From positions 62,001 to 126,000 of the forward strand of contig JAXLZA010000013.1 in NCBI GenBank assembly GCA_046351135.1: a stretch of DNA of 64,000 bases, read 5' to 3'. This document shows positions 1 through 8,867 of this stretch, in pieces. Made by a program: the position numbers and the translations under genes. The number at the start of each line of letters is the position of its first letter. Within the stretch, counting starts at the first letter, position 1. This DNA is from UBA4427 sp046351135. Its GTDB lineage: Bacteria; Myxococcota_A; UBA9160; UBA4427. The notes beneath the pieces were generated by a model, which had not been told where the DNA came from, did not search any database, and worked only from the letters and a program-made list of their open reading frames with translations.

Positions 1-243
1 GTCCACCGCTCCTTCGCGGCGCTGTCCTGCGACGCGTGCCATACGTCGACGACGGCCTGGACCTCCTGGCGCGTCGACAACCGGGCGCATCAGGGTCTGT
101 TGCCGGGCTCCTGCAACGCCTGTCACGGCGATCCGGGCATCTCCGGCGCGCGCAAGAAGAACCGCGAGCACTGCACGACGACGCTCTCGTGCGACAGCTG
201 CCACACGATCAGCTCGTGGGACAGCAACCGCGGCTGTCGCTAG
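1..243 (+). CDS. C-terminal end of a multiheme c-type cytochrome (partial)
   Basis: The window opens inside a reading frame that runs to a TAG at 241-243. The 80 residues visible contain three CxxCH heme-attachment motifs (CDACH near residue 10, CNACH near residue 38, CDSCH near residue 65), spaced as in small multiheme cytochromes c that carry electrons in the periplasm. The start, any signal peptide and any further hemes lie to the left of the window. The stop codon overlaps the stop codon of the convergent flavoprotein gene by two bases. Only the heme motifs support the call; the specific family (for example cytochrome c3/c7-like) cannot be decided from this fragment. Confidence 0.8.
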   Translation, partial: VHRSFAALSCDACHTSTTAWTSWRVDNRAHQGLLPGSCNACHGDPGISGARKKNREHCTTTLSCDSCHTISSWDSNRGCR

Positions 244-1538
244 GGCGTCGGGCTCGCCGCCTTCGGCGCCTCCGGCGGCTTGCTCGGCTCCCAGGCGCGG
301 CCCGTGATCAGGCGCGCGCCGCGGGCGAAGGCGAAGTACTGCCAGGCCCAGCCCATCATGACGGCGAGGCGGTTCCGATAGCCGATCAGGTAGGCGATGT
401 GGATCAGCCACCAGACCCACCACGCGACGAAGCCCGTCAGCTCGAGCTTGCCGATCTGACCGACCGCGGCGGCGCGACCGATCGTCGCGAGCGAGCCCTT
501 GTCGACGAAGTGGAAGGGCGAGGTCGCGCGGCCGTGGATGCGCGCTGCGATGTTGCGCGCCGCGGCCCGGCCCGACTGGATCGCCGCGGGGGCGATGCCG
601 GGGACGGGCTTGCCGTCCTGCGCGATCTGCATGAGATCACCCGCGACGAAGACCTCGGGATGGCCGGCGAGGGAGAGATCCGGCTCGACCGCGACCCGAC
701 CCGCGCGGTCGAGGGGGACACCGAGCGACTTGCCGAGGGGCGAGGCGGCGACGCCGGCGGCCCAGAGGACGGTGCGGGCGGGGATGTGCTCCTCGCCGAT
801 CCAGACGCCGTTCTGGTCGATCTTCGAGACCTGGGCGCCGGTGCGGACCTCGACGCCGAGGCGCTCGAGCTGCGCGCGCGCGGCGGCGGAGAGCTTCTCG
901 GAGTAGGGCGGGAGCACCCGCGGCGCGCCCTCGATCAGGACGACGCGGAGCTTGCGCGGGTCGAAGCTGCGGAAGTCGCGGGCGACGGTGTGGCGGCCGA
1001 TCTCGAGCAGCGCCCCGGCGAGCTCGATGCCGGTCGGGCCGCCGCCGACGATCACGAAGGTCAGGATCGCCGGCAGCTGGCTCGGGTCGGTCTGTCGCTC
1101 GGCGGCCTCGAAGGCGGACAGGACGCGCCGCCGGATCTCGAGGGCGTCTTCGACGGTCTTGAGCCCGGGCGCCCAGGCCTCCCACTCGTCCTTGCCGAAA
1201 TAGCTGTGGCGTGCGCCGGCGGCGACCAGCAGATAGTCGTAGCGGAGCTCGCCGTCCTCGAGCTGGACCCGGCGCCCGGCGACGTCGATCCCCGTCACCC
1301 GGGCGAGGATCGTGCGCGCGTTGCGCTGCAGCGCCAGCACCGATCGGATCGGGTAGGCGATGTCGCCGGGGTTCAGCGCGGCGGTCGCGACCTGGTAGAG
1401 AAGCGGCTGGAAGAGATGGTGGTTGCGGCGGTCGACCAGCGTGATCTGGACGGGCTCGTTCGCCAGCGCGCGCGCGGCGGAGAGGCCGGCGAACCCGCCT
1501 CCGATGATGACGACATGGGGCAGGGTGGAAGGCGGCAT
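240..1538 (-). CDS. ndh: NAD(P)H:quinone oxidoreductase, type II NADH dehydrogenase-like flavoprotein
   Basis: A 432-residue two-dinucleotide-binding flavoprotein. The N-terminal FAD site is a glycine-rich loop (IIGGGFAGL, residues 11-19) and the second, NAD(P)H-binding loop (IVGGGPTGIE) lies near residue 165. A GD motif typical of FAD contact (VFVAGDLMQ) is near residue 300. A tryptophan-rich hydrophobic stretch near residues 370-400 matches the C-terminal membrane-anchoring region of NDH-2 enzymes, which pass electrons from NADH to membrane quinone without pumping protons. Length is typical for NDH-2. The ATG at 1538 is the only start giving a complete FAD loop; its ribosome-binding site is weak. 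Sulfide:quinone reductase is an alternative but less likely from the motifs. Confidence 0.87.
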   Translation of the reverse strand: MPPSTLPHVVIIGGGFAGLSAARALANEPVQITLVDRRNHHLFQPLLYQVATAALNPGDIAYPIRSVLALQRNARTILARVTGIDVAGRRVQLEDGELRYDYLLVAAGARHSYFGKDEWEAWAPGLKTVEDALEIRRRVLSAFEAAERQTDPSQLPAILTFVIVGGGPTGIELAGALLEIGRHTVARDFRSFDPRKLRVVLIEGAPRVLPPYSEKLSAAARAQLERLGVEVRTGAQVSKIDQNGVWIGEEHIPARTVLWAAGVAASPLGKSLGVPLDRAGRVAVEPDLSLAGHPEVFVAGDLMQIAQDGKPVPGIAPAAIQSGRAAARNIAARIHGRATSPFHFVDKGSLATIGRAAAVGQIGKLELTGFVAWWVWWLIHIAYLIGYRNRLAVMMGWAWQYFAFARGARLITGRAWEPSKPPEAPKAASPTP

Positions 1539-1732
1539 GGGGTCTCGATTCGGGCGCGATCGGGGGGCTCGGCTTCGGGGTGCGTTCGCGGGGGTCTACG
1601 GCCGGACGGGTTCGCCGCCTTAGAGTGCGAGGGCGCGAGGACGGTTCAAAGCCCGCTCGCCGAGGCCGCCGACCCGGACCGGCCGGTGTCGCGCTGGGCG
1701 GATCTCCGCACGGCGCGAGGGGCGGTCCGTCG

Positions 1733-2185
1733 TCAGCCGCCGAAGGTCGGGTATCGACCGGAGCAGGGGTAGGTCATCAGCTCGACGAGATTGCCGTCGG
1801 GATCGCGGGTGTAGACGCTGGTTCCCAGACGTCGGCCGCGGTCCGCTCCCCCCGGCTGATCGAAGGGCCCGTAGGCGATCGGGGCACCGGCCCGCTCGAG
1901 CAGCGCGACCGCCTCCTCGATCGTCCCGTCGAACACGAATGCGAAGTCGCCGCAGCCGGGCAGCGCCGTCGGGCCCCGGCCGTCGAAGCTCGGGTCCTGC
2001 CAGAAGGCCGGGCCGTGGAAGTTGAGCTTCGCATTCGGGCCGATCGCGATCGCGAAGATCGGATACTTGCCGCTGCGGAACTCCTCCTCGTGGATCGTCT
2101 CGAGGCCGAGCCGCTTGTAGAAGTCCATCAGCGCGTCGGGATCGCGCGCGGGGAACGAGACGTGGTCCCAACCGGTGATGCTCAT
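1733..2185 (-). CDS. VOC-family (glyoxalase/bleomycin resistance fold) protein
   Basis: A 150-residue single-gene vicinal-oxygen-chelate protein. The N-terminus (ITGWDHVSFPARDPDAL) is the first beta-alpha-beta-beta-beta module with its metal-ligand His, and the second module carries the typical phrase TRDPDGNLVELMTY near the C-terminus, where the Glu would be a metal ligand. The family includes glyoxalase I, extradiol dioxygenases and resistance proteins, so the substrate is unknown. The ATG at 2185 is chosen over an upstream in-frame codon because AGGAG sits about seven bases before it and the upstream extension is arginine-rich junk. It is divergent from the cupin gene that starts at 2305. 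Confidence 0.85.
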   Translation of the reverse strand: MSITGWDHVSFPARDPDALMDFYKRLGLETIHEEEFRSGKYPIFAIAIGPNAKLNFHGPAFWQDPSFDGRGPTALPGCGDFAFVFDGTIEEAVALLERAGAPIAYGPFDQPGGADRGRRLGTSVYTRDPDGNLVELMTYPCSGRYPTFGG

Positions 2186-2304
2186 GGCGGATCTCCTGTG
2201 CGGCGCTCGCCCCGTCATCTTATGCCAGAATCGCACGCGTCGACGAGGCCCCGTCCGGCGGGATCGCCGCGCCGGGGCGCGTCGCGCCACGAGGAGGTCG
2301 GTGC

Positions 2305-2802
2305 ATGAAGCTGGTCGTCACGGGTCACGATGGAAAGGGCGGCTCGATCTTCTCCTACGCCGGGGAGCCGCCGCGGCAGACGAGCCCGGGGAGCTACGAC
2401 CTCTGGTCGACGAAGGGAGAGGTCGGGGTGCCCGACGCGACCGACGCGCTCTCGCCGGCGAAGATCGGCTACTTCCCGAAGGAGGGCGAGACGGCCTGGA
2501 AGATCGTGAGCGTCCCGGGCCTCGCGGCGCGCGCGGCGATGGGCGATCGGGCGATGGCGATGCCCGAGGAGCTGCGCGCCCACTTCGACGCGCAGGACCC
2601 CGAGATGCACACGACCGACACGATCGACTACGTCCTCATCCTCTCGGGCACCGCCGACCTCGAGCTCGACTTCGGGAAGAAGGAGTCGGTGAAGGCGGGC
2701 GACTGCGTCGTCCAGCGCGGCACGCGACACGCGTGGCGCGTCACGAGCCAGGAGCCGCTGGTGATGGCGGCGGTCCTGTTCGGCGCGAAGCGGGGGCATT
2801 GA
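2305..2802 (+). CDS. Cupin-domain protein
   Basis: A 165-residue protein with one cupin barrel in its C-terminal half. The first cupin motif is recognisable around residues 105-130 (HTTDTIDYVLILSGTADLEL, then a Lys-Ala-Gly-Asp turn) and the second as VVQRGTRHAWRV, whose His would be a metal ligand. Such proteins bind a metal ion and act as small-molecule dioxygenases, isomerases or sensors. A GAGGAGG Shine-Dalgarno sequence 8-10 bases before the ATG supports the start. It lies just upstream of the amidohydrolase gene in the same direction, with a gap of about 110 bases, so co-transcription is possible but not shown. Confidence 0.83.
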   Translation: MKLVVTGHDGKGGSIFSYAGEPPRQTSPGSYDLWSTKGEVGVPDATDALSPAKIGYFPKEGETAWKIVSVPGLAARAAMGDRAMAMPEELRAHFDAQDPEMHTTDTIDYVLILSGTADLELDFGKKESVKAGDCVVQRGTRHAWRVTSQEPLVMAAVLFGAKRGH

Positions 2803-2914
2803 GGGCTCCGCGCCCGGTCGTTCCGCCCTCGGCGGCCGTGGTCGACGAGGGGCTCGGGGGGTGCCGTCGACGAATCCGGGAATTGCGTATCGTCAGGCCA
2901 TTGGAGGAGCACCG

Positions 2915-4678
2915 ATGGACGACATCCTGATTCGTGGCGGCCTGGTCGTGGACGGAACCGGCGCCCCCGCGCGGCGCGCCGACGTGGCCCTGCGCGACGG
3001 CCGCATCACCGCGATCGGCAACCTTTCGGGCCCGGCCCGCGAGACGATCGATGCGACCGGTCGCATCGTCGCCCCCGGCTTCGTCGACGTGCACACCCAC
3101 TACGACGCCCAGGTCTTCTGGGACCCGACGCTCTCGCCCTCCCTCTACCACGGCGTCACGACGATCGTCGGCGGCAACTGCGGCTTCTCGATCGCGCCCC
3201 TCACGCCGTCGGCCGGGGAATACCTGATGCGCATGCTCGCCCGCGTCGAGGGCATGCCGCTCGCGAGCCTGCGCGAGGGCGTGCCGTGGAATTGGACGAG
3301 CTTCGGCGAGTACCTCGCGCTCCTCGACGGGCGCCTCGCGGTCAACGCGGGCTTCATGGTCGGCCACTCGGCGATCCGTCGGGTCGTGATGGGCGAGCGC
3401 GCCGTCGGCGCCGAGGCGACGCCCGATGAGCTCGACGCGATGAAGGCGCTGCTGCGCCGCTCCCTCGCCGAGGGCGGGCTCGGCTTCTCGTCGACGCGCT
3501 CGGCGGCCCACAACGACGCCGACGGTCGGCCGGTGCCCTCGCGACACGCGAGCCTCGAGGAGCTCTACGCGCTCTGTCGCATCACCGGCGAGTTTCCGGG
3601 GACCTCCCTCGAGATGCTGCCCGGCACGAGCACCTTCAGCGAGGAGGACAAGGAGATCCTGACGCGCATGTCCCTCGAGGCGCAGCGCGCGCTCAACTGG
3701 AACCTGATCGCCCCGCGCTCCGACATGCCCGAGGTGGCGATCAACCAGCTCGCGGCCTCGGATCACGCGGCGGAGCGGGGCGCGGTCGTGCTCGCGCTGA
3801 CGGTGCCCCAGGAGATCGTCGGGCGGGTCAACCTCCATTCGGCGTTCGCCTTCGACGCGCTGCCGCGCTGGGCGCGCTACATGCAGCTCCCGGTCGAGGA
3901 GCGCATGCGGGTCTTGCGCGATCTGGCGGTGCGCGCGGAGCTGCGGCGCGGGGCGGAGGAGCAGGGGGCCGGGCCGCTCAAGGCGCTGACGCGCTGGGCC
4001 CAGATCTCCGTCGAGGAGACGTTCACCCCCGAGAACGCGGGGCTCGTCGGCCGGACGCTCGGCTCGATCGCGCAGGAGCGCGGCGTCGATCCCTTCGATC
4101 TGCTGCTCGACATCGCGCTCTCCGAGGGCCTGCGGACCTCGTTCTCCTCGCCCTCCGAGGGCCAGACCGACGCCGAGAGCTGGCGGCTCCGCGGCGAGTC
4201 CTGGAAGGACCCGCGCACCATCGTCGGCGCCTCCGACGCCGGGGCCCACCTCGACATGATCGACACCTTCGCCTTCACGACCCAGCTGCTCGGGCGCGGC
4301 GTGCGGGAGATGAAGCTGATCTCGCTCGAGGAGGGCGTGCGGCAGCTGACGGACGTGCCGGCGCGGCTCTACGGCCTGCGCGAGCGCGGCCGGCTCGAGG
4401 TCGGGTTCCATGCGGACGTCGTCGTCTTCGACGGCGATCGCATCGCGAAGGGCCCGACCTACACGCGTCCGGACCTGCCGGCCGGGGCGCCGCGCCTGTA
4501 CGCAGACGCGGTCGGCGTCGACCACGTGCTGGTCAACGGCCGCGTCGTCGTGCGCGACGGCGTCGAGACCGGGGCGCGGCCGGGGACGATCCTGCGCTCG
4601 GGGCGCGACACGCAGACGGTGCCCCTCGAGAGCTGGCTCGGAGACATCCGGAAGGCGCAGGGGACGCGGCCGGCCTAA
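2915..4678 (+). CDS. Amidohydrolase, N-acyl-D-amino-acid deacylase (D-aminoacylase) family
   Basis: A 587-residue amidohydrolase_3-type enzyme. The N-terminus has the standard small beta domain (ILIRGGLVVDGTG), then the metal-binding HxH in GFVDVHTHYDAQ at about residues 58-69, and a downstream SDAGAHLDMID containing the catalytic Asp near residue 445. GGNCGF near residue 88 is characteristic of the D-aminoacylase subgroup. These enzymes hydrolyse amide or ring C-N bonds, commonly N-acyl-D-amino acids. The ATG at 2915 has GGAGGAG five bases upstream and is preferred to an ATG at 2861. Its TAA overlaps the stop codon of the convergent DUF1214 gene. Confidence 0.88.
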   Translation: MDDILIRGGLVVDGTGAPARRADVALRDGRITAIGNLSGPARETIDATGRIVAPGFVDVHTHYDAQVFWDPTLSPSLYHGVTTIVGGNCGFSIAPLTPSAGEYLMRMLARVEGMPLASLREGVPWNWTSFGEYLALLDGRLAVNAGFMVGHSAIRRVVMGERAVGAEATPDELDAMKALLRRSLAEGGLGFSSTRSAAHNDADGRPVPSRHASLEELYALCRITGEFPGTSLEMLPGTSTFSEEDKEILTRMSLEAQRALNWNLIAPRSDMPEVAINQLAASDHAAERGAVVLALTVPQEIVGRVNLHSAFAFDALPRWARYMQLPVEERMRVLRDLAVRAELRRGAEEQGAGPLKALTRWAQISVEETFTPENAGLVGRTLGSIAQERGVDPFDLLLDIALSEGLRTSFSSPSEGQTDAESWRLRGESWKDPRTIVGASDAGAHLDMIDTFAFTTQLLGRGVREMKLISLEEGVRQLTDVPARLYGLRERGRLEVGFHADVVVFDGDRIAKGPTYTRPDLPAGAPRLYADAVGVDHVLVNGRVVVRDGVETGARPGTILRSGRDTQTVPLESWLGDIRKAQGTRPA

Positions 4679-5769
4679 CGTTCGGTCAGCGACGTGAGGG
4701 GGACGACCCGGGCCTTCGTCTCGGGGATCCACTCGGCACCGACCCAGCGCAGGGCGAGGCCGCCGCGGACGTGGCCCGCGGTGTCGAGCCAGTTCGGGAC
4801 GCCGGGATCGCGGCGCGCGACGACGACGCGGACGCGGCCCTTCTCGTCGGCGACGGCGGTCGCCGCGTTGACGTGGGTCCCGAAGCGCATGAAGTCGAAG
4901 GACTCGAGCCAGTGGTTCCCGATCTGGAGATTCCAGTACTCGCAGGGCGGCGGCTCGAGATCGACGACGAAGGCCTCGTCCTCGCCGAGCTCCCAATAGC
5001 CGTAGAAATAACGCGTCTTCGGATCGCCCTGGGCCGCGGCGGAGAGCTTCGGGTCGATCTCGCGGATCGCGTGGCGATGCTCGGCGAAGGACTTCGTCCA
5101 GGCGAGGAACTGGTTCACCGTGCCCTCGAGCACGCCCCCGACCCGCTCGAGCCCGCTCGAGAAGGCGGCCGGATCGAGGGGCGGCGGCTTCGCGACGGCG
5201 TCGAGGCGCACGAGCTCGAGCTCGGGGAGGCGGTCGGTCGCGCGGTGGAGCAGGGTGATGCGGGCGTTGAAGTTGTTGGTCGCGGGGCCCGAGCGCAGGC
5301 CGCGCCCGGCCGTCTCGTCGGGGCCGATCGGGATCTCGAAGCGGCCCTCGGCGTCGGGCGCGAGAGCCTGGCTGTCGAGATAGGCGTCGCAGACGAGGCC
5401 CGTCGGCGTCCCCAGGCCGCCCGAGTAGAGACCGAAGCCGATGCGCGACGCGTCGTTCATCCGGCCGCGCAGCACGTAGCGGGCGCCCGCCTCGATCTTC
5501 GCGCCGAAGTAGGCGTAGTCGGGGTTGTCGAGGCCGATCTTCAGCCAGTCGCCCGGGACGAAGGGGAGCCGCGGCGGCTGTGCGTCGGCGACGAGGTCCT
5601 TCAAGAAGCCGCGCGCGAGGCGGGCGACGTAGCGCAGTCCCTCCGCGCGCTCGAAGGGATCGTCCGGCGCCGCCGCGAGCACCGCATGCCCCGTCCGCTT
5701 GAGATGGTCGCAGAGCGCGTCCCAGCTCTGCCCGCTCGCGAGTCGTCCGATCGGATCCGATCCGTCCAT
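4675..5769 (-). CDS. DUF1214 domain protein (paralogue of the gene at 8868)
   Basis: A 364-residue protein whose C-terminal third is a DUF1214 module: EYWNLQIGNHWLESFDF followed about 35 residues later by RRDPGVPNWLDTAGH. The rest is a family-specific N-terminal region with no recognised catalytic motif. No signal peptide or membrane segment is visible. A second protein at 8868-10280 shares the same C-terminal pattern, so the two are paralogues within 4 kb. The biochemical role of DUF1214 is not established; members often sit beside lipid or xenobiotic genes. The ATG at 5769 is preferred to a longer arginine-rich extension; an AGGAG lies very close to it. It converges with the amidohydrolase with overlapping stops. 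Confidence 0.78.
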   Translation of the reverse strand: MDGSDPIGRLASGQSWDALCDHLKRTGHAVLAAAPDDPFERAEGLRYVARLARGFLKDLVADAQPPRLPFVPGDWLKIGLDNPDYAYFGAKIEAGARYVLRGRMNDASRIGFGLYSGGLGTPTGLVCDAYLDSQALAPDAEGRFEIPIGPDETAGRGLRSGPATNNFNARITLLHRATDRLPELELVRLDAVAKPPPLDPAAFSSGLERVGGVLEGTVNQFLAWTKSFAEHRHAIREIDPKLSAAAQGDPKTRYFYGYWELGEDEAFVVDLEPPPCEYWNLQIGNHWLESFDFMRFGTHVNAATAVADEKGRVRVVVARRDPGVPNWLDTAGHVRGGLALRWVGAEWIPETKARVVPLTSLTER

Positions 5770-5954
5770 GGCTCCTGCTCCGTCCGCCTTCGTCGCGCGT
5801 CGGCTTCGCGCCCGACGACCCGGCCACCACGCTGGTCGGTCGGGCCACTGCTCCCGCCGACCCCGCCCGCGCATTCTCGCCGAAGGGCTAGGCTTCGCAA
5901 GCTTCGCGACCGCGCCCGGGCGATGCTCGGGTCGAACGAAGAGGAGGGAACCCG

Positions 5955-6575
5955 ATGGATGCCGAGCTCTTCGCGCGGGTCGACCCCGCGCACACGACGA
6001 TCCTCTCGATGGAGATGCAGCGCGGCATCGTGGGCGACCTCTCGCGCTACGAGGCGCCGCGCAAGGCGGTGCAGGAGTCGGGGCTGCTGACGCGCTGCGC
6101 CGCGCTCTACTCCGCCGCGCGCGAGGCCGGCATGCGCGTCGTCCACTGCAGTGCCGCCTTCCGCGCCGACCGCGTCGGCAGCTACCGCAACATGCCCTTC
6201 GTCAACAGGCTGCTCGAGGACCCGGCGCACCTCCCGCTCGGCACGCCCGCCGTCGAGGTCATGCCCGAGCTCTTCGATCCCCGCGACCTCGTCTCGCTGC
6301 GCCTCCACGGCATCTCGCCCTTTGCGGGCACCGACCTCGACTCGATCCTCCGCAGCCTCGGCACGCGCACCGTCGTCGCCGCCGGCGTCTCGCTCAATCG
6401 AGGGATCATCGGCATCTCGATCGAGGCCGTGAACCACGGCTACGACGTCGTCGTGCCGCGGGACGCGGTGATCGGGTATCCGAAGGAGTACGGGGAGATG
6501 GTGCTCCAGTACACGCTCGACGGGCTGGTGACGCTCTCGGGTGTCGAGGCGCTCTCGAAGCGCTGGCGGGGCTGA
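5955..6575 (+). CDS. Isochorismatase-fold protein lacking the catalytic triad
   Basis: A 206-residue protein with the isochorismatase/cysteine-hydrolase fold. The fold landmarks are present: first strand ILSMEMQRGIVGD, the SPFAGTDLD segment near residue 120, and the GVSLNRGIIG turn near residue 140. In active members these hold an Asp (in DMQ), a Lys and a nucleophilic Cys (in TNxCV). Here the Asp is Glu, the Lys position reads Arg-Leu, and the Cys is Gly. It therefore looks like a non-hydrolytic member that may bind a ligand or a partner protein. GAGGAGG ahead of the ATG supports the start. It has no close operon partner; the upstream gene is divergent and the downstream gene convergent. Confidence 0.8.
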   Translation: MDAELFARVDPAHTTILSMEMQRGIVGDLSRYEAPRKAVQESGLLTRCAALYSAAREAGMRVVHCSAAFRADRVGSYRNMPFVNRLLEDPAHLPLGTPAVEVMPELFDPRDLVSLRLHGISPFAGTDLDSILRSLGTRTVVAAGVSLNRGIIGISIEAVNHGYDVVVPRDAVIGYPKEYGEMVLQYTLDGLVTLSGVEALSKRWRG

Positions 6576-6583
6576 GCGGCGCG

Positions 6584-6596
6584 GACGCCGGGCGTC
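6584..6596. terminator. Short GC hairpin between convergent genes
   Basis: A perfect inverted repeat, GACGCC-G-GGCGTC, lies nine bases after the isochorismatase-fold gene and between two convergent genes. No U-tract follows on either strand, so it may only be a weak or Rho-assisted bidirectional transcript end. Confidence 0.35.
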
Positions 6597-6660
6597 GCGG
6601 AGGCGGCGAGGCCGCGGTTCGCGTCTGCGAGAGCGGGCTGGGAAGCCAGCCGGGCGCTCT

Positions 6661-7617
6661 TCAGATCGGCGGCTCACCCGGCTTGCGGCGGCGGGCGAGA
6701 TGGCGCGCGAGCGCCGACACCGCGACGAGGACCGCGAGGCCGCCGAGCGCCCAGCCGAGCTCGCCGTCGAGCGCGGAGCGGCCGAGCACCACGAAGCCCG
6801 TCACGTAGATCATCTGGATCGCCACCGAGAGGACGAGGAAGCGAACGAGGTCGAGCTGCGCGACGGCGAGGATCCAGTTCTGCAGGAAGTAGGGGATGCC
6901 GGGGGTGAGGCGGATCAGCGTGATGAAGAAGATCTCGTCGAGCCCGGAGTCGAAGCGCGGGATCCGGTAGCCGCGGCGCACGACGATCGGCTCGACCCAG
7001 GGGCGCAGGAAGCGACGCGCGGCGGTGTGGAGGATCAGGTTGCTCGCGGCGAGGGAGGCCGCGATCCAGGCGAGGGCCGGGCCGACGCCGTAGGCGACGC
7101 CCGCGGCCATGTAGAAGAGGCCGACCGGAAACGGCACGAAGGTCGCGAGCACGAAGCCGCCGAAGAAGAGCAGGGGCGGGATCCCGCGCAGGCTCTCGAA
7201 GGCGGCCTCGGCCCAGGCGGGCAGGGCGCTCGCGGCGGGCGCGGCCGCCTCCGCGGGCAGGGCGACGGCGAGGGCGGGGGCCGCCGCGATCGGATCCGCC
7301 GCGAAGGCGAGGCCGGCGCCGAAGAGGCCCGCCCCGGCGACGAGTGCGCAGAGGGCGACGAACGCATGGAGGGAGACGAGGGCGCGAGCGATCGCGACGG
7401 CGCAAACGGCGACGCGGGCGCCAACGGTGGCGAGGGCGGTCGGGCCCGCGTCGATGCGTTCGGGGGTGGGGCGGTCCGACAAACGGGCGGGTCTCCCGGC
7501 GGTGAGGGGGCGGACGATATCGAGGTCGGGGGGCGGTGCGCCGCTTCGCTCGCGGGGCGGTCGGAGCGGGCGGTGGCCCCGCGTTCGATTGCACCCGCCC
7601 ACGGGATCGAGTACCAA
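6661..7617 (-). CDS. VTT-domain (TVP38/TMEM64, DedA-like) membrane protein
   Basis: Up to 318 residues. The core from about residue 150 is a VTT/SNARE-associated domain: hydrophobic helices FGGFVLATFVPFPVGLFYM and AWIAASLAASNLIL, the amphipathic loop with RLTPGIPYFLQNW, and final helices before a positively charged tail. The conserved RxxPGxPY element is intact. Such proteins sit in the inner membrane and are implicated in lipid scrambling or envelope homeostasis. An additional hydrophobic helix lies near residues 90-115. The start is uncertain: the longest frame begins with TTG at 7617 and no ATG is available, so the mature N-terminus could be 30-80 residues shorter. It is divergent from the sulfotransferase, 47 bases away. 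Confidence 0.78.
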   Translation of the reverse strand: MVLDPVGGCNRTRGHRPLRPPRERSGAPPPDLDIVRPLTAGRPARLSDRPTPERIDAGPTALATVGARVAVCAVAIARALVSLHAFVALCALVAGAGLFGAGLAFAADPIAAAPALAVALPAEAAAPAASALPAWAEAAFESLRGIPPLLFFGGFVLATFVPFPVGLFYMAAGVAYGVGPALAWIAASLAASNLILHTAARRFLRPWVEPIVVRRGYRIPRFDSGLDEIFFITLIRLTPGIPYFLQNWILAVAQLDLVRFLVLSVAIQMIYVTGFVVLGRSALDGELGWALGGLAVLVAVSALARHLARRRKPGEPPI

Positions 7618-7664
7618 GGCCTCGCCCGCCTCGATCCCCTCCCCTCCGAATCCGGGCGACCGCC

Positions 7665-8795
7665 ATGTTCTTCTTCGATTTCGCCAACTACTTCAAGATG
7701 ATCCGGCTGGCGTGGAACGAGAAGGTTCCGAAGGCGCGCCGCTACTACCTGGTCGTCCTGCTGCTGGGCGTCCCGATCATCTCGAGCTTCCACGCGATCT
7801 GCTTCTTCCTGGATCGCATCTTCTACCCCGATCTGCGCGACGTCGCGGTCGAGAAGCCGATCTTCATGGTCGGCCATGCCCGGAGCGGGACGACGCTGAC
7901 CCATCGGCTGCTCTCGGCGGACAAGGGCCGCTTCAGCTCCTTCCTTCTCTACGAGCTCTACTTCCCGTCCCTGATCCAGAAGAAGCTGATCCGTCGGATC
8001 GCCCGCCACGACGCGGAGCACTGGCGCGGCTTCCTCGCCGGCCAGATCAAGGCCTGGGAGGACTGGCGCTACGGGCCGATGCGCCACATGCACGAGATGG
8101 GGCTGACCGAGCCCGAGGAGGACGACATCGTCCTCTATTGGTCGATGGCGGCGGGCTTCTGGATCACGAAGATGCCCTACATGGGCGACCTCGACTTCTA
8201 CTACATGAACGACTGGTCGCCGCGGAAGCGGCGGCGCTACAACGACTTCTATCGCGAGTGCGTGAAGCGCCAGCTCTACTTGAACGGCCGCGAGAAGATC
8301 CATCTCAGCAAGAACCCGATGTACTCGGGCCGCGTCGCCTCGCTCCACGAGGCGTTTCCGGACGCCCGCTTCATCGTGAACGTCCGCGATCCGAACGAGA
8401 CGATCCCGAGCCTGCTCAAGCTGGTGCGTGCGGGCTGGAAGCAGCTCGGCTGGGATCCGGAGCGCCAGAAGCGCTGTCTCCAGATCCTCGCGGATCAGTC
8501 GTGGCATACCTACAAGCATCCGCTCGAGTTCCTCGAGGCCCATCCCGAGGTCAAGGGCGCGGTCGTCGACTACCGCGACCTGACATCGGATCCGGCGGCG
8601 ACGATCGAGAAGCTCTACCAGGATCTCGGCCTCCCGATGTCGAGCGAGTACCGCGAGTGGCTCGCCGGTCAGGCGAAGCGCGAGCGCGAGCACAAGACCC
8701 GCCACACCTACAGCCTCGAGGAGTTCGGCCTCGAGGCCGAGGCGATCCGCAAGAACCTGGCCCCGCTCTTCGAGCGCTTCGGCTGGGATGCATGA
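7665..8795 (+). CDS. Sulfotransferase-family protein
   Basis: A 376-residue protein of the Sulfotransfer_3 type. The 5'-phosphosulfate loop is VGHARSGTTLTHRL near residue 67, and the 3'-phosphate site is FIVNVRDPNETIPS near residue 240, preceded by the LSKNP strand. These motifs bind PAPS; the enzyme transfers sulfate to a hydroxyl or amine of an unknown acceptor. A hydrophobic stretch at residues 28-47 may be a membrane anchor or a buried helix. The ATG at 7665 starts the conserved N-terminus; upstream codons give unrelated sequence. A second sulfotransferase lies at 27984. The DUF1214 gene follows after 72 bases in the same direction. Confidence 0.85.
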   Translation: MFFFDFANYFKMIRLAWNEKVPKARRYYLVVLLLGVPIISSFHAICFFLDRIFYPDLRDVAVEKPIFMVGHARSGTTLTHRLLSADKGRFSSFLLYELYFPSLIQKKLIRRIARHDAEHWRGFLAGQIKAWEDWRYGPMRHMHEMGLTEPEEDDIVLYWSMAAGFWITKMPYMGDLDFYYMNDWSPRKRRRYNDFYRECVKRQLYLNGREKIHLSKNPMYSGRVASLHEAFPDARFIVNVRDPNETIPSLLKLVRAGWKQLGWDPERQKRCLQILADQSWHTYKHPLEFLEAHPEVKGAVVDYRDLTSDPAATIEKLYQDLGLPMSSEYREWLAGQAKREREHKTRHTYSLEEFGLEAEAIRKNLAPLFERFGWDA

Positions 8796-8867
8796 CGAGC
8801 GCGCGCCGGCCCGCGTGACCGCACGGGTCGCGCGCCGGTCGCAGACGCAATCCGACAGGAGGAGCCC

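Noticed and set aside
2741..5848. Minus-strand open frame of about 1000 codons opposite the amidohydrolase
   Set aside because: Only antisense composition; the amidohydrolase has its metal-binding residues on the plus strand and the DUF1214 gene has its own frame.
5955..6575. Functional isochorismatase or nicotinamidase
   Set aside because: All three catalytic positions are substituted, so a hydrolase name would be misleading.
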